Shown piece after piece: positions 51,661 through 59,212 of a DNA stretch of 64,000 nt. The notes beneath the pieces are model-generated. The model did no database searches and was not told the origin of the DNA. It was given only the letters and a program-made list of their open reading frames with translations. The DNA comes from Poriferisodalis sp965221195 (lineage in GTDB: Bacteria > Actinomycetota > Acidimicrobiia > Acidimicrobiales > Poriferisodalaceae). Both the position numbers and the translations under genes were made by a program. The stretch's first letter is position 1. Each line of letters begins with the position of its first letter. The stretch is from NCBI GenBank assembly GCA_965221195.1, contig OZ244864.1, positions 1,550,001-1,614,000 on the forward strand, written 5' to 3'.

Positions 51661-51866
51661 TGTTCGCCGAAACCTCTGAGCAGTTCATCAACATGGTCGG
51701 CCCAGGCACTGTCTCCTGGAATGATCCCAGCACGGGGGGCAGGCCGCGACACGGCATCGGCTATGGCCCGGCGGATCACCTCAGCTTCTGAACAAGATCG
51801 CAGGCGTGCCTCTCGCGCCACGCCGTCTTTGATGTTATCGGGCAAGTACACAGTGGTCTTCTGCAA
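51657..51866 (-). CDS. vapB: Ribbon-helix-helix antitoxin (VapB-like)
   Basis: 69 residues from a TTG. KTTVYLPDNIKDGVAREARLRSCSEAEVIRRAIADAV is an RHH DNA-binding fold; the C-terminal GIIPGDSAWADHVDELLRGFGE is the typical VapB tail that blocks the toxin. The coupled toxin gene is only a stump, so this antitoxin is now orphaned and may persist as a repressor or immunity factor. Confidence 0.85.
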   Translation of the reverse strand: MQKTTVYLPDNIKDGVAREARLRSCSEAEVIRRAIADAVSRPAPRAGIIPGDSAWADHVDELLRGFGEQ

Positions 51867-51867
51867 G

Positions 51868-51877
51868 CCATATATGG
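51868..51877. promoter_or_regulatory. Palindromic operator candidate of vapB
   Basis: CCATATATGG, a perfect 10-bp palindrome, sits one base upstream of the vapB start. RHH antitoxins commonly repress their own promoter through such short palindromes; the TATAT core could also be part of a -10 box. Confidence 0.4.
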
Positions 51878-51986
51878 TACCAGCACCAGCTATTCGCGCC
51901 GAAGACTAACCCCGGCTCGCAAATCAACTCAGCTCACCAGCCTGGCCCGCAGCATTGACTCTGCAAGCGGCACCTGCTCTGCACAG

Positions 51987-52316
51987 TCATTTGCGTTCTT
52001 CGCGCTCGGCGGCTTTGATGCCGTGGCTCATGACAATAGTGGGGGCTAGCAGCATTGACCCCACTACGAGCGCCACGGCGATCAGCGTGGTCAGCAGGGG
52101 TGTGTAGCCCCAGCGGACACCGGCGGCACCGAGCACCAGCGACCCGAGATACAGGCTGTAGCCGATTCGCTGGCCGAGACTTGTGATCCGCTTCAGCCGC
52201 GACCGCCGTGCAAGCACATCATCAAAGGGCACATCGTCAAAGGACTGATAGGCCACCGACTCATCGCCGTGATGGCTGTCGGGCGAGTCGCCTCGGGGTT
52301 CGGGGGCTTCGGTCAT
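51987..52316 (-). CDS. Small membrane protein with two helices
   Basis: 109 residues from ATG 52316; a longer frame upstream overlaps another gene and repeats. An acidic cytoplasmic head of about 45 residues (FDDVPFDDV) is followed by a basic turn and two hydrophobic helices (IGYSLYLGSLVLGAAGV and LLTTLIAVALVVGSMLLAP), ending in KAAEREERK. No family recognised; size and form fit the small two-helix membrane proteins common in actinobacteria. Confidence 0.65.
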   Translation of the reverse strand: MTEAPEPRGDSPDSHHGDESVAYQSFDDVPFDDVLARRSRLKRITSLGQRIGYSLYLGSLVLGAAGVRWGYTPLLTTLIAVALVVGSMLLAPTIVMSHGIKAAEREERK

Positions 52317-52353
52317 TGCCCCATTATCTCGGCAGGCCGAGAAGTTCAGGCCC

Positions 52354-52398
52354 GTATAGCTCTTATCCGTGTAGTTCTTACCTGTGTAGTTCTTATCT
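52354..52398. repeat. Three 15-bp units at the DUF5317 gene 3' end
   Basis: GTATAGCTCTTATCC, GTGTAGTTCTTACCT and GTGTAGTTCTTATCT at 52354, 52369 and 52384, between the two small membrane-protein genes and touching the stop codon of the upstream one. Confidence 0.9.
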
Positions 52399-53256
52399 GT
52401 GCGTATTAGTAGGTTCGGCTGGCCGATTTGCAGGAGCATCTGTTGGGTTGCTGAGCCACGGCGTAGGCGCTGGCCATGGCGCAGGTTCAACGCGTGAGAC
52501 CCAAGCAGGTCCGCTATGCACTCCCGTCGGAGTGGCTGCTGGAACAGCCTCATCGGTGGGAGCCTCATTGGTTTTATCCCGAACGCCGGAGGAAACCAGC
52601 AGAGGGTTCTCTTGTGTCGTTGAGGTCGTAGTAGGCCAAAGCACGACCGATTCCTCGTGTCCATCGTTTTGGTCGGCCTGCTGGGCTTTCTTGAGTCGGT
52701 GAGTCCCAAGGGAGGCAGGCCACATGAGTCGGAATCCGATATTGGCCAAGCCAGCGGCTATCACTAGGTCTCCGAGTGTGATGACATCTCGTATCGGTGC
52801 AAGCGGTACCACGCTGCCCAGCCATTCGGCAATCGTTGCGTCGTTCGCCCAGCGGCGAGTTGTGCCCAGCAGCACACGGTCAAGCCCGTCGAAGTCGATG
52901 ATGCCAGCGGCGACCACTGCGCTTGGGTCCACCGGCATGTAGCCGTTGAGTAGCAATACAGCGAGGTTTGCGGCGATCCCTATGGCGACAATTGACACAC
53001 CCGTGATGTGCCTGTTGAGAAAGCACCAAGCCAGCAGAAGAGCGAGAGAGATGCCGAGCGCGAAGCGGCCGGCGAGCATGTTCGTGTCGAGCCCGATGGC
53101 GAGCGTCAGCACTATGCCTAGCGCCAGCACCGGCCAGTGGTTGAGCCGTACGGTCCGCAGCCGGTGTCCGATGTCGGCAGCGGAGGTGCCCGAGAGGAGG
53201 GCAACGACGAAGCCGATACCGATGCCGACGAGGCAGATAAGCGCGATGAGCAACAC
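52393..53256 (-). CDS. DUF5317-like membrane protein
   Basis: 287 residues from a GTG. Five or so hydrophobic segments in the first 190 residues, with NGYMPV and the late VITLGDLVIAAGL, fit the DUF5317 family of actinobacterial membrane proteins. The last 90 residues are a low-complexity Pro/Thr/Ala tail. Function unknown. It diverges from the ccm operon. Confidence 0.72.
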   Translation of the reverse strand: MLLIALICLVGIGIGFVVALLSGTSAADIGHRLRTVRLNHWPVLALGIVLTLAIGLDTNMLAGRFALGISLALLLAWCFLNRHITGVSIVAIGIAANLAVLLLNGYMPVDPSAVVAAGIIDFDGLDRVLLGTTRRWANDATIAEWLGSVVPLAPIRDVITLGDLVIAAGLANIGFRLMWPASLGTHRLKKAQQADQNDGHEESVVLWPTTTSTTQENPLLVSSGVRDKTNEAPTDEAVPAATPTGVHSGPAWVSRVEPAPWPAPTPWLSNPTDAPANRPAEPTNTHR

Positions 53257-53364
53257 CGCGTCCCGACGGTACCGAAGTTGACCGGCGCATTTGTGGATAC
53301 CCCGAGTGGCCGCATCAGTAACCCCGAAACGCCCCTGAAACGACTTCGCAAGTTCAAGCCCAAG

Positions 53365-53498
53365 CCCCCCCCTTCCTCCCTTCTCTCTGTCTCAGCCCCC
53401 CCTCATGTTTCAGCACCTGTCTCAACGACATCAGCCGACTACTGCTTTCGCTTGCTGTGGGCGATGCCGTAGCCTTCGTTTGTTGTGGGCGATGCCGT
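53365..53498. repeat. Poly-C tracts and 28-bp duplication upstream of ccmA
   Basis: Runs of eight C (53365-53372) and seven C (53396-53402) lie in the ccm promoter region. A 24-bp match (53447-53470 and 53475-53498, 22 of 24 identical, 28-bp offset) duplicates the ccmA start context; only the second GTG is in frame. Confidence 0.75.
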
Positions 53499-54249
53499 TG
53501 AATTTGAGGGTGTCGTGGTGCTAGTTGACCGGTTCCCGGCGCTGGCGGGCGTGGACTTGCGTGTGCAGGTCGGCGAGATGGTTTGCCTGCGCGGACCCAA
53601 CGGGGCAGGTAAGAGCACACTGCTGCGGGCCTGCGCGGGGCTTGCTGCAGTGCGCGGCACCCGCGCCGAAGTGCTCGGCATAGACCTCAAGACGCAGCGC
53701 CGGTTGGTGCGACCTCATGTGGGTCTGCTCGGGCACCGCTCACCGCTCTACGGCGACCTGCGGGTCGAAGACCAGCTCCGGTATTGCGCCGGGTTGCATC
53801 GTGCAGACCGCCACGAGGTATCCGCAGCAGCGGAGAGGTTCGAACTAGGCGGCCGCCTCGCCGGGGTCGCTATTCGGAGACTGTCGGAGGGCCAGCAGCG
53901 ACGCGTGGCGCTTGCATGCCTGACCATCGCGCGTCCGCAGTTGTGGCTGCTCGATGAACCTCATGCCGGACTCGACGTCACAAACCGCCAAGCGCTTGAC
54001 GATCTGCTCGCTGACGCGGCCAACAGCGGCGCGACCGTGATTTTTGCGACTCACGAGACTGGAAGACCAGCGGCGGCAGCAGCTCGGCAGGTACACCTCT
54101 TAGGCGGTCACGTCGAGATGTCGACCGAGACGACGACCGAGACGATGACAGAGCCAGACAGCGCGCCTCAACCCATTGCAGCGTCATCGGCCATTGCAGC
54201 GTCAACAAAATTTGATTCTTCGATTGATTCTCCGACTGATGTGGCGTGA
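53485..54249 (+). CDS. ccmA: Heme exporter ATPase CcmA
   Basis: 254 residues from GTG 53485. Walker A GPNGAGKST, signature LSEGQQRRVALA, Walker B LWLLDEPHAGLD and switch His in FATHE. Short single-domain ABC ATPase followed by ccmB, ccmC and the rest, so CcmA of the CcmABCD complex that releases holo-CcmE. The last 45 residues (STETTTETMTEPD, AIAAS..AIAAS) are repeat-derived. Start region duplicated 28 bp upstream. Confidence 0.9.
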   Translation: MGDAVEFEGVVVLVDRFPALAGVDLRVQVGEMVCLRGPNGAGKSTLLRACAGLAAVRGTRAEVLGIDLKTQRRLVRPHVGLLGHRSPLYGDLRVEDQLRYCAGLHRADRHEVSAAAERFELGGRLAGVAIRRLSEGQQRRVALACLTIARPQLWLLDEPHAGLDVTNRQALDDLLADAANSGATVIFATHETGRPAAAAARQVHLLGGHVEMSTETTTETMTEPDSAPQPIAASSAIAASTKFDSSIDSPTDVA

Positions 54250-54907
54250 GATTTGGCTCGTATGTAGCAAAGACATGATGATTGAGTGGCGCGCTCGCGT
54301 CATGCTCATCCAGATTGTCCCCGTCGTCTTGGTGGTCTTGGTGGTCTTCGCATTTGCGTTCGACGCGAACCCTTCGCTGCTCGGCGCTGGTGCCGGCGGC
54401 CTGTTCTGGGTGGCTGTGCTGTTTGGCGCAGTGCTCGGCGCCAAACGCAGCTTCGACATCGAAGCCGAAGGCAGCAATCTCGATGCTTTGCGCCTTGGCG
54501 GACTTGCTGCAGCCGCCATCGTGTGGGGCAAAGCCGTCGCGTTGGCGCTCCAGCTCATCGTTGTCGGTGTCGTCGCTGCTGCGGCACTGTTGGTGCTTTA
54601 TTCGGTGACCGTCGATGACTGGCTGCTGATGATCGCCGCTGGCGTATGCGGGCTGGCGGCAATGTCAATCTGTGGGACGTTGTACGGGGCGATGACGGTA
54701 GGTCTACGCTCCGCAGATACGCTGCTTGCGTTGCTTCTTATACCGGTGGCAGCACCGGTGCTTTTGGCCGGAACCCGGGCGTTCGATGTGGCGTTCGGTA
54801 CCAGTGCCGACCAAGGTTGGAGCTGGACGGCACTGCTTGCAGTAGTGCTCGTCACCTACACCGCAGTGGGCTGGGCCGCAGCCGGCCCGTTGCTGGAGGA
54901 TGCCTGA
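54239..54907 (+). CDS. ccmB: Heme exporter membrane protein CcmB
   Basis: 222 residues from ATG 54239, overlapping ccmA by 11 bp. Six hydrophobic segments and the CcmB opening MWREIWLVCSKDMMIEWRARVML match the family; the segment GLFWVAVLFGAVLGAKRSF is also typical. Partner of CcmA in the inner-membrane complex. Confidence 0.9.
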   Translation: MWREIWLVCSKDMMIEWRARVMLIQIVPVVLVVLVVFAFAFDANPSLLGAGAGGLFWVAVLFGAVLGAKRSFDIEAEGSNLDALRLGGLAAAAIVWGKAVALALQLIVVGVVAAAALLVLYSVTVDDWLLMIAAGVCGLAAMSICGTLYGAMTVGLRSADTLLALLLIPVAAPVLLAGTRAFDVAFGTSADQGWSWTALLAVVLVTYTAVGWAAAGPLLEDA

Positions 54908-54909
54908 AG

Positions 54910-55737
54910 ATGAACGGAGCCGCTCCGCTCGACCTTCGCCAACAGGTACAGCGAGCCGGGTCGCCGTCAATGACCGGCAGTGTTGCGACCCGAGCGCTCG
55001 GCTCAGTAGCGATCGCTGCGGTTGGAGTGATGGGGTTGCTGGCGCTGTGGATCTCACCCGCCGACGTCGTTCAAGGCGACGCAGTGCGACTCATGTATAT
55101 CCATGTCCCCTCCATCTGGGTTGCCTACGGCGGCTTCGTGCTCACCGCATTCGCCAGCTTCCGGGTGCTGCGGCTCACCCGCAGCGGTGCTGGTGGGACC
55201 GCTGCGGTCATCTCAGACCACCGGGCACGTCATTGGGACCGCATTGCTGGCACCGCTGCTGAACTGGGTGTGCTGTACACGGCTATCACGCTGGCATCGG
55301 GATCGCTGTGGGGGAAGGTCACTTGGGGCACCTACTGGCAATGGGATGCTCGGCTCACTACCACCGTGCTGCTGCTCGTTACCTACATCGGCTACCTAGC
55401 GTTGCGTCGGCTTCCCACCGAGCCGCGTTCACGAGCGAGACGCTCAGCTGTGATGGCACTCATCGCCGTGGTCAACTTGCCGATCGTGCATTACTCAGTT
55501 GACTGGTGGCGCACGCTCCACCAAGAGGCAAGCCTCAATCGGTTGCCCGGCGGCGAGAGCGAAATCACCGGCGAGATGTACTGGACGCTGCTGTATTCCT
55601 GGGCCACGTTCACGGTGGTAGCGATCTGGGTGGGCATCCACCGCTACCGCGTGCTGCGGCTGGAAGAACTAGCCGAAGAAGCGTCGCTGGAGGAACTTGT
55701 TGCCCAGCGACGCAACGAACAGATGGCCGTTCGATGA
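54910..55737 (+). CDS. ccmC: Heme-handling protein CcmC
   Basis: 275 residues from ATG 54910 with GGAGG upstream. Six membrane helices, the His in YIHVPSIWVAYGG and the WWD-type tryptophan-rich loop WGKVTWGTYWQWDARLT that binds heme outside the membrane, then the second His in NLPIVHYSVDWW. CcmC loads heme onto CcmE. Overlaps ccmD by 4 bp. Confidence 0.94.
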   Translation: MNGAAPLDLRQQVQRAGSPSMTGSVATRALGSVAIAAVGVMGLLALWISPADVVQGDAVRLMYIHVPSIWVAYGGFVLTAFASFRVLRLTRSGAGGTAAVISDHRARHWDRIAGTAAELGVLYTAITLASGSLWGKVTWGTYWQWDARLTTTVLLLVTYIGYLALRRLPTEPRSRARRSAVMALIAVVNLPIVHYSVDWWRTLHQEASLNRLPGGESEITGEMYWTLLYSWATFTVVAIWVGIHRYRVLRLEELAEEASLEELVAQRRNEQMAVR

Positions 55738-55898
55738 CCTACGCGACCAACGTTTTCTGGGGATACGCGCTGGCAGCCGTTGCGACGGCCAGTTACGTCG
55801 CCTGGGTGATTCGTCGCGGACATGTAATCGGGAGAGATATCGGCATCGGCGCAGATTCTGAATCCGGTCAAGCTGCCGACGAAGCCTCCCGTGACTGA
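55734..55898 (+). CDS. ccmD: Small heme exporter subunit CcmD
   Basis: 54 residues, one N-terminal membrane helix (NVFWGYALAAVATASYVAWVI) followed by a charged tail. Its size, position between ccmC (ATGA) and ccmE (overlap) and Tyr/Ala-rich helix identify it as CcmD, the subunit that helps release holo-CcmE. Confidence 0.85.
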   Translation: MTYATNVFWGYALAAVATASYVAWVIRRGHVIGRDIGIGADSESGQAADEASRD

Positions 55899-56454
55899 CC
55901 TCAGCCCCCGGCGTTCGCTCAACGCTGCGAACGAACGTGCAGCTGCGCGTGTGGAGATGGGCCGCCGTCGTCGCAACGTGGTCACGGCAGTCGTGTTTCT
56001 GCTGGTCATTGTGGGCGGCCTAGCCGCCGTATACGGCCTGCGCAATGCCACGCTCTTCTTCCGCAACGCCGACGAAGCAATCTTAGAGCGAGTCAATTTG
56101 GGCGACCGGCGCTTCCGTTTGCAGGGACGAGTGGTGCCTTCGTCGGTGACGCTCGATGCCGGTGTGACCAGTTTTGAAGTGATTCACAACTGTGCCTCAG
56201 TTGCGGTGCGCCACCTAGTTGACCCGCCCGACCTGTTTGAGTCGCCGTGGATACCAGTAGTGCTTGAAGGGCGCTGGGTACCCGGAAACGTCGTGACGGT
56301 TGCCGGCCGCGACACGCACTTCTTTTCGAGCGACAACATGCTGGTGAAACACACAAACGAGTACGCAGCAGCCAACGCTGAACGCCTCGGTGACCTCAGC
56401 GAGCCTCCTGAGGGCTTCCTCGACGACTGCGCGTTTGAGGTGCCTCGCTTGTGA
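55891..56454 (+). CDS. ccmE: Heme chaperone CcmE
   Basis: 187 residues from GTG. N-terminal anchor helix (VVTAVVFLLVIVGGLAAVYGL), an OB-fold beta domain with RRFRLQGRVV, and DNMLVKHTNEY, where H153 corresponds to the His that binds heme covalently in proteobacterial CcmE (AKHDENY). So this is the His-type, not the CxxxY-type chaperone of some archaea and actinobacteria. Confidence 0.92.
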   Translation: MTDLSPRRSLNAANERAAARVEMGRRRRNVVTAVVFLLVIVGGLAAVYGLRNATLFFRNADEAILERVNLGDRRFRLQGRVVPSSVTLDAGVTSFEVIHNCASVAVRHLVDPPDLFESPWIPVVLEGRWVPGNVVTVAGRDTHFFSSDNMLVKHTNEYAAANAERLGDLSEPPEGFLDDCAFEVPRL

Positions 56455-58538
56455 GCGCGCTGCTGGGCACGCTTGGCGTGGCGATTGGCCTCGTTAGTGC
56501 GCTCGGCGGTGCTGGGACGCTGATCGCAGCCAGAGTGCTCTGCGCTCCGCAGCGGTGCCGCCAAGCGTTGGTATGGGTGGCGGCCATGGGTGGCGGTTGT
56601 GTGCTGGCTGTCGTCGCCATGGAGTTCGCGCTTCTCAGCGACGATTTCTCGCTTGCTTACGTAGCTCGCAACTCCACCGTCGCCACACCTCTTATCTACA
56701 AGATCGCGACGCTGTGGGGGGCTCTTGAAGGGTCCATCTTGCTGTGGGCGTTGGTGTTGTGCGGATACGTGGGGGCGTTTGCCTGGCGCTTCCGGGCACG
56801 CACCGCAGAACCGACCGTCGCTTGGGCTCTGGCGGTGATGTTGGCGGTGTGTGTGTTCTTTTTCGCATTGCTCGCAGGACCGGCCAATCCCTTCGGCACG
56901 CTCGACAATCCGCCGATCGATGGCGGAGGTCTCAACCCGTTGCTGCGCAACCACCCTTTGATGGCGATTCACCCGGTGATGCTGTACCTCGGCTATGTCG
57001 GATTCACGGTTCCGTTTGCGTTCGCAGTGGCGGCGTTGATCACTGGCCGCTTCGACAGCGGTTGGTTGATGGACACTCGTCGCTGGACGCTGGTGGCCTG
57101 GGGCAGTCTGGGTGCCGGGATCCTGCTGGGTGCATGGTGGTCGTATGAAGTCTTGGGCTGGGGCGGTTACTGGGCGTGGGACCCCGTCGAGAACGCCTCG
57201 CTGCTGCCGTGGTTGACTGCCACAGCGTTTGTGCATTCGCTCATAACTCAGCAGCGCCGCCAGATGCTGCGGGTGTGGAATGTGTCGCTGCTCATAGTGA
57301 CGTTTGCCTTGACCATCTTCGGCACATTTTTGACGCGTTCAGGCGTGCTCGAATCGGTTCATGAGTTCAGCGAGTCGTCGCTGGGACCGATTTTGTTGGG
57401 GTTCTTTGCAGTCATCGTGATCAGCGGCGTTGCACTGATGGCTTGGCGGGGCGAGTCGTTGCGCAGTCCGGCCAGTTTGGGCTCGCTGTGGTCACGCGAA
57501 GGGTCGTTTGTGGGCAACAACTTGCTCTTCGCTATGGCTGCCTTCGTGGTGATGCTCGGCACGGTGTTCCCGCTGCTGGCGGAGGCGGTGTCGTCGGAGC
57601 GGCTTGCGGTCGGGCGGCCCTACTTCGACCGAATGCTGGCACCGGTCGGCATAGCACTGCTGGGCCTCATGGCTGTGTCGCCGGCGCTCAACTGGCGTGA
57701 CACACCAACGCAGCTTCGTTCCAAACGGCTCATGTGGCCCGCCGCTTCGGGAGCGTTGACCATGGTGGTGTCGGTGTGGGCCGGCGCGCACGGCTTGTGG
57801 CAGGTGGTGGCGCTGGGTCTGGGTGGCTTTGTCATTGCCAGCGCGACCCGGCTGTTGTGGCTCGGGGTGCGGCGTAATCGCTGGCGTGGTTTGCTGGGTC
57901 GAACCGGTGGAGGCATGATCGCCCACGTCGGCGTGGGAGTGATCGCGTTTGGGTTCATTGCGTCAAGCGCGTACGGCTCTGAAGGTGAGTTCACGCTGTC
58001 GCCGGGGGAGGTGGGCACAGTGGCGGGCCATCAGGTCACCTACTTGGGGTTGACCGATGGACCAGAAAACGGCAACCGGGTCGTGCGAGCGCAAATCAAT
58101 GTTGAGGGCCGAGGTGTTTTTGAGCCGGCGGTGACCCGCTTCGCAGAATTCGGCCAGCCGATCTCAACACCGTCGGTGGCAACCAGCTTGATCGACGACG
58201 TGTACTTGGCGCTAGCGGCCATTCCCGAGGAGGGGAGCGACGAGATCGCGTTGCGCGTGCTCATCAAGCCCCTCGTGGTGTGGATGTGGCTCGGTGGTGC
58301 CGTGCTGACATTGGGAGCAGCGGCTGCCCTAGTGCCGACGCGTGTTGGAGCATCAGACCGTGTGCGGCGTCGCGCAGACGGCCGGGCTGACAGTCGTGCA
58401 GACGGTCGTGCTGGCGCTGCTGCTGACAATCGCGCCAGCAACAGTGTCAGCAACAGCGCCAGCAACAAAGTCAATGAAACCATCAATGATGCTGTCAATG
58501 AAACCACCGAAGCCGCCGATGCTGGCGTGGTGGCATGA
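56451..58538 (+). CDS. ccmF: Cytochrome c heme lyase subunit CcmF
   Basis: 695 residues, GTG in GTGA overlap. About fifteen membrane helices; NHPLMAIHPVMLYLGYVG and the WWD loop WGGYWAWDPVENASLLPWL near 236 are diagnostic. CcmF attaches heme from CcmE to apocytochrome with CcmH. The C-terminal 60 residues (RADGRADSRADGR, then ASNSVSNSASN and VNETINDAVNETT) are 12- and 15-bp repeat products absent from normal CcmF. Confidence 0.95.
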   Translation: MSALLGTLGVAIGLVSALGGAGTLIAARVLCAPQRCRQALVWVAAMGGGCVLAVVAMEFALLSDDFSLAYVARNSTVATPLIYKIATLWGALEGSILLWALVLCGYVGAFAWRFRARTAEPTVAWALAVMLAVCVFFFALLAGPANPFGTLDNPPIDGGGLNPLLRNHPLMAIHPVMLYLGYVGFTVPFAFAVAALITGRFDSGWLMDTRRWTLVAWGSLGAGILLGAWWSYEVLGWGGYWAWDPVENASLLPWLTATAFVHSLITQQRRQMLRVWNVSLLIVTFALTIFGTFLTRSGVLESVHEFSESSLGPILLGFFAVIVISGVALMAWRGESLRSPASLGSLWSREGSFVGNNLLFAMAAFVVMLGTVFPLLAEAVSSERLAVGRPYFDRMLAPVGIALLGLMAVSPALNWRDTPTQLRSKRLMWPAASGALTMVVSVWAGAHGLWQVVALGLGGFVIASATRLLWLGVRRNRWRGLLGRTGGGMIAHVGVGVIAFGFIASSAYGSEGEFTLSPGEVGTVAGHQVTYLGLTDGPENGNRVVRAQINVEGRGVFEPAVTRFAEFGQPISTPSVATSLIDDVYLALAAIPEEGSDEIALRVLIKPLVVWMWLGGAVLTLGAAAALVPTRVGASDRVRRRADGRADSRADGRAGAAADNRASNSVSNSASNKVNETINDAVNETTEAADAGVVA
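58434..58505. repeat. Six 12-bp units in the ccmF tail
   Basis: GCCAGCAACAGT, GTCAGCAACAGC, GCCAGCAACAAA, GTCAATGAAACC, ATCAATGATGCT and GTCAATGAAACC from 58434, in frame, all within 35 bp of the ccmF stop. Confidence 0.85.
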
Positions 58539-59197
58539 GTGAGCAACAAACAGAAACGCAGAGACGCTCATGGGTGCGGGTTGTGTCGGTGCTGGTGGGC
58601 TTGGTGGCTGTCGGTCTGATTGCCTTGCTGGCAACGCGAGACACAAACAGTGGCAGCATTCGTGCCGCAAGTCCGCTCATCGGCGAACTAGTGCCGCCGT
58701 TGAGTGGTGAGTTGCTCTGGCCGCCCCCCAGCGTGATTGAGACCACCGGCACCGCAGCGTTACCCGGTGTGCGAGTTGGGGCCGATGAGGCGGCGCGATT
58801 CGATGTTGATGCCGTGGGTCCGCTGTCGTCTCGACCTCGTTGGGTGCTGGTCAATTTCTTTGCGTCGTGGTGTGTGCCATGCGAGCGGGAGCATCCCGCG
58901 CTCGCTGAGTGGAGCACCCGTCATCGAGACGACGGAGTGCTGGTGGCAGTGCCGTTCGGCGACCGAGCCACCGATGCAGTTGCGTTCTATGAGCGTCTCG
59001 GTGGTGACTGGCCGGTGATCGGCGATCCAGATTCCCGCTGGGCGGTTTCCTTCGGCGTGCAGCGGCCGCCTGAGACATTTTTGGTCACGCCTGATGGCGT
59101 AGTGGCGGCGCGTTGGCAAGGCCAGATCAGCGCCAATGAGCCCGACGCAGTCATCTCACTGCTGGTCGATGCCGCAGCTGAACGGGCCGAGCAGTAG
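58535..59197 (+). CDS. ccmG: Thioredoxin-like CcmG/DsbE
   Basis: 220 residues, ATGA overlap with ccmF. N-terminal anchor helix (VVSVLVGLVAVGLIALLA), then a redoxin domain with NFFASWCVPCEREHP (active CVPC near 112) and GVQRPPETFLVTPDG containing the cis-proline. Keeps apocytochrome cysteines reduced for heme attachment. Confidence 0.92.
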   Translation: MSEQQTETQRRSWVRVVSVLVGLVAVGLIALLATRDTNSGSIRAASPLIGELVPPLSGELLWPPPSVIETTGTAALPGVRVGADEAARFDVDAVGPLSSRPRWVLVNFFASWCVPCEREHPALAEWSTRHRDDGVLVAVPFGDRATDAVAFYERLGGDWPVIGDPDSRWAVSFGVQRPPETFLVTPDGVVAARWQGQISANEPDAVISLLVDAAAERAEQ

Positions 59198-59212
59198 GGC
59201 CTCTACCTCGCC

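Noticed and set aside
53834..53850. GGTTCGAAC resembling a tRNA T-loop
   Set aside because: It is inside ccmA coding sequence and no acceptor or anticodon stem can be built around it.
56184..57236. Minus-strand open frame of 350 codons
   Set aside because: Antisense to ccmE and ccmF, both well-supported genes; the residues are rich in His, Gln and Arg, typical of a shadow frame.
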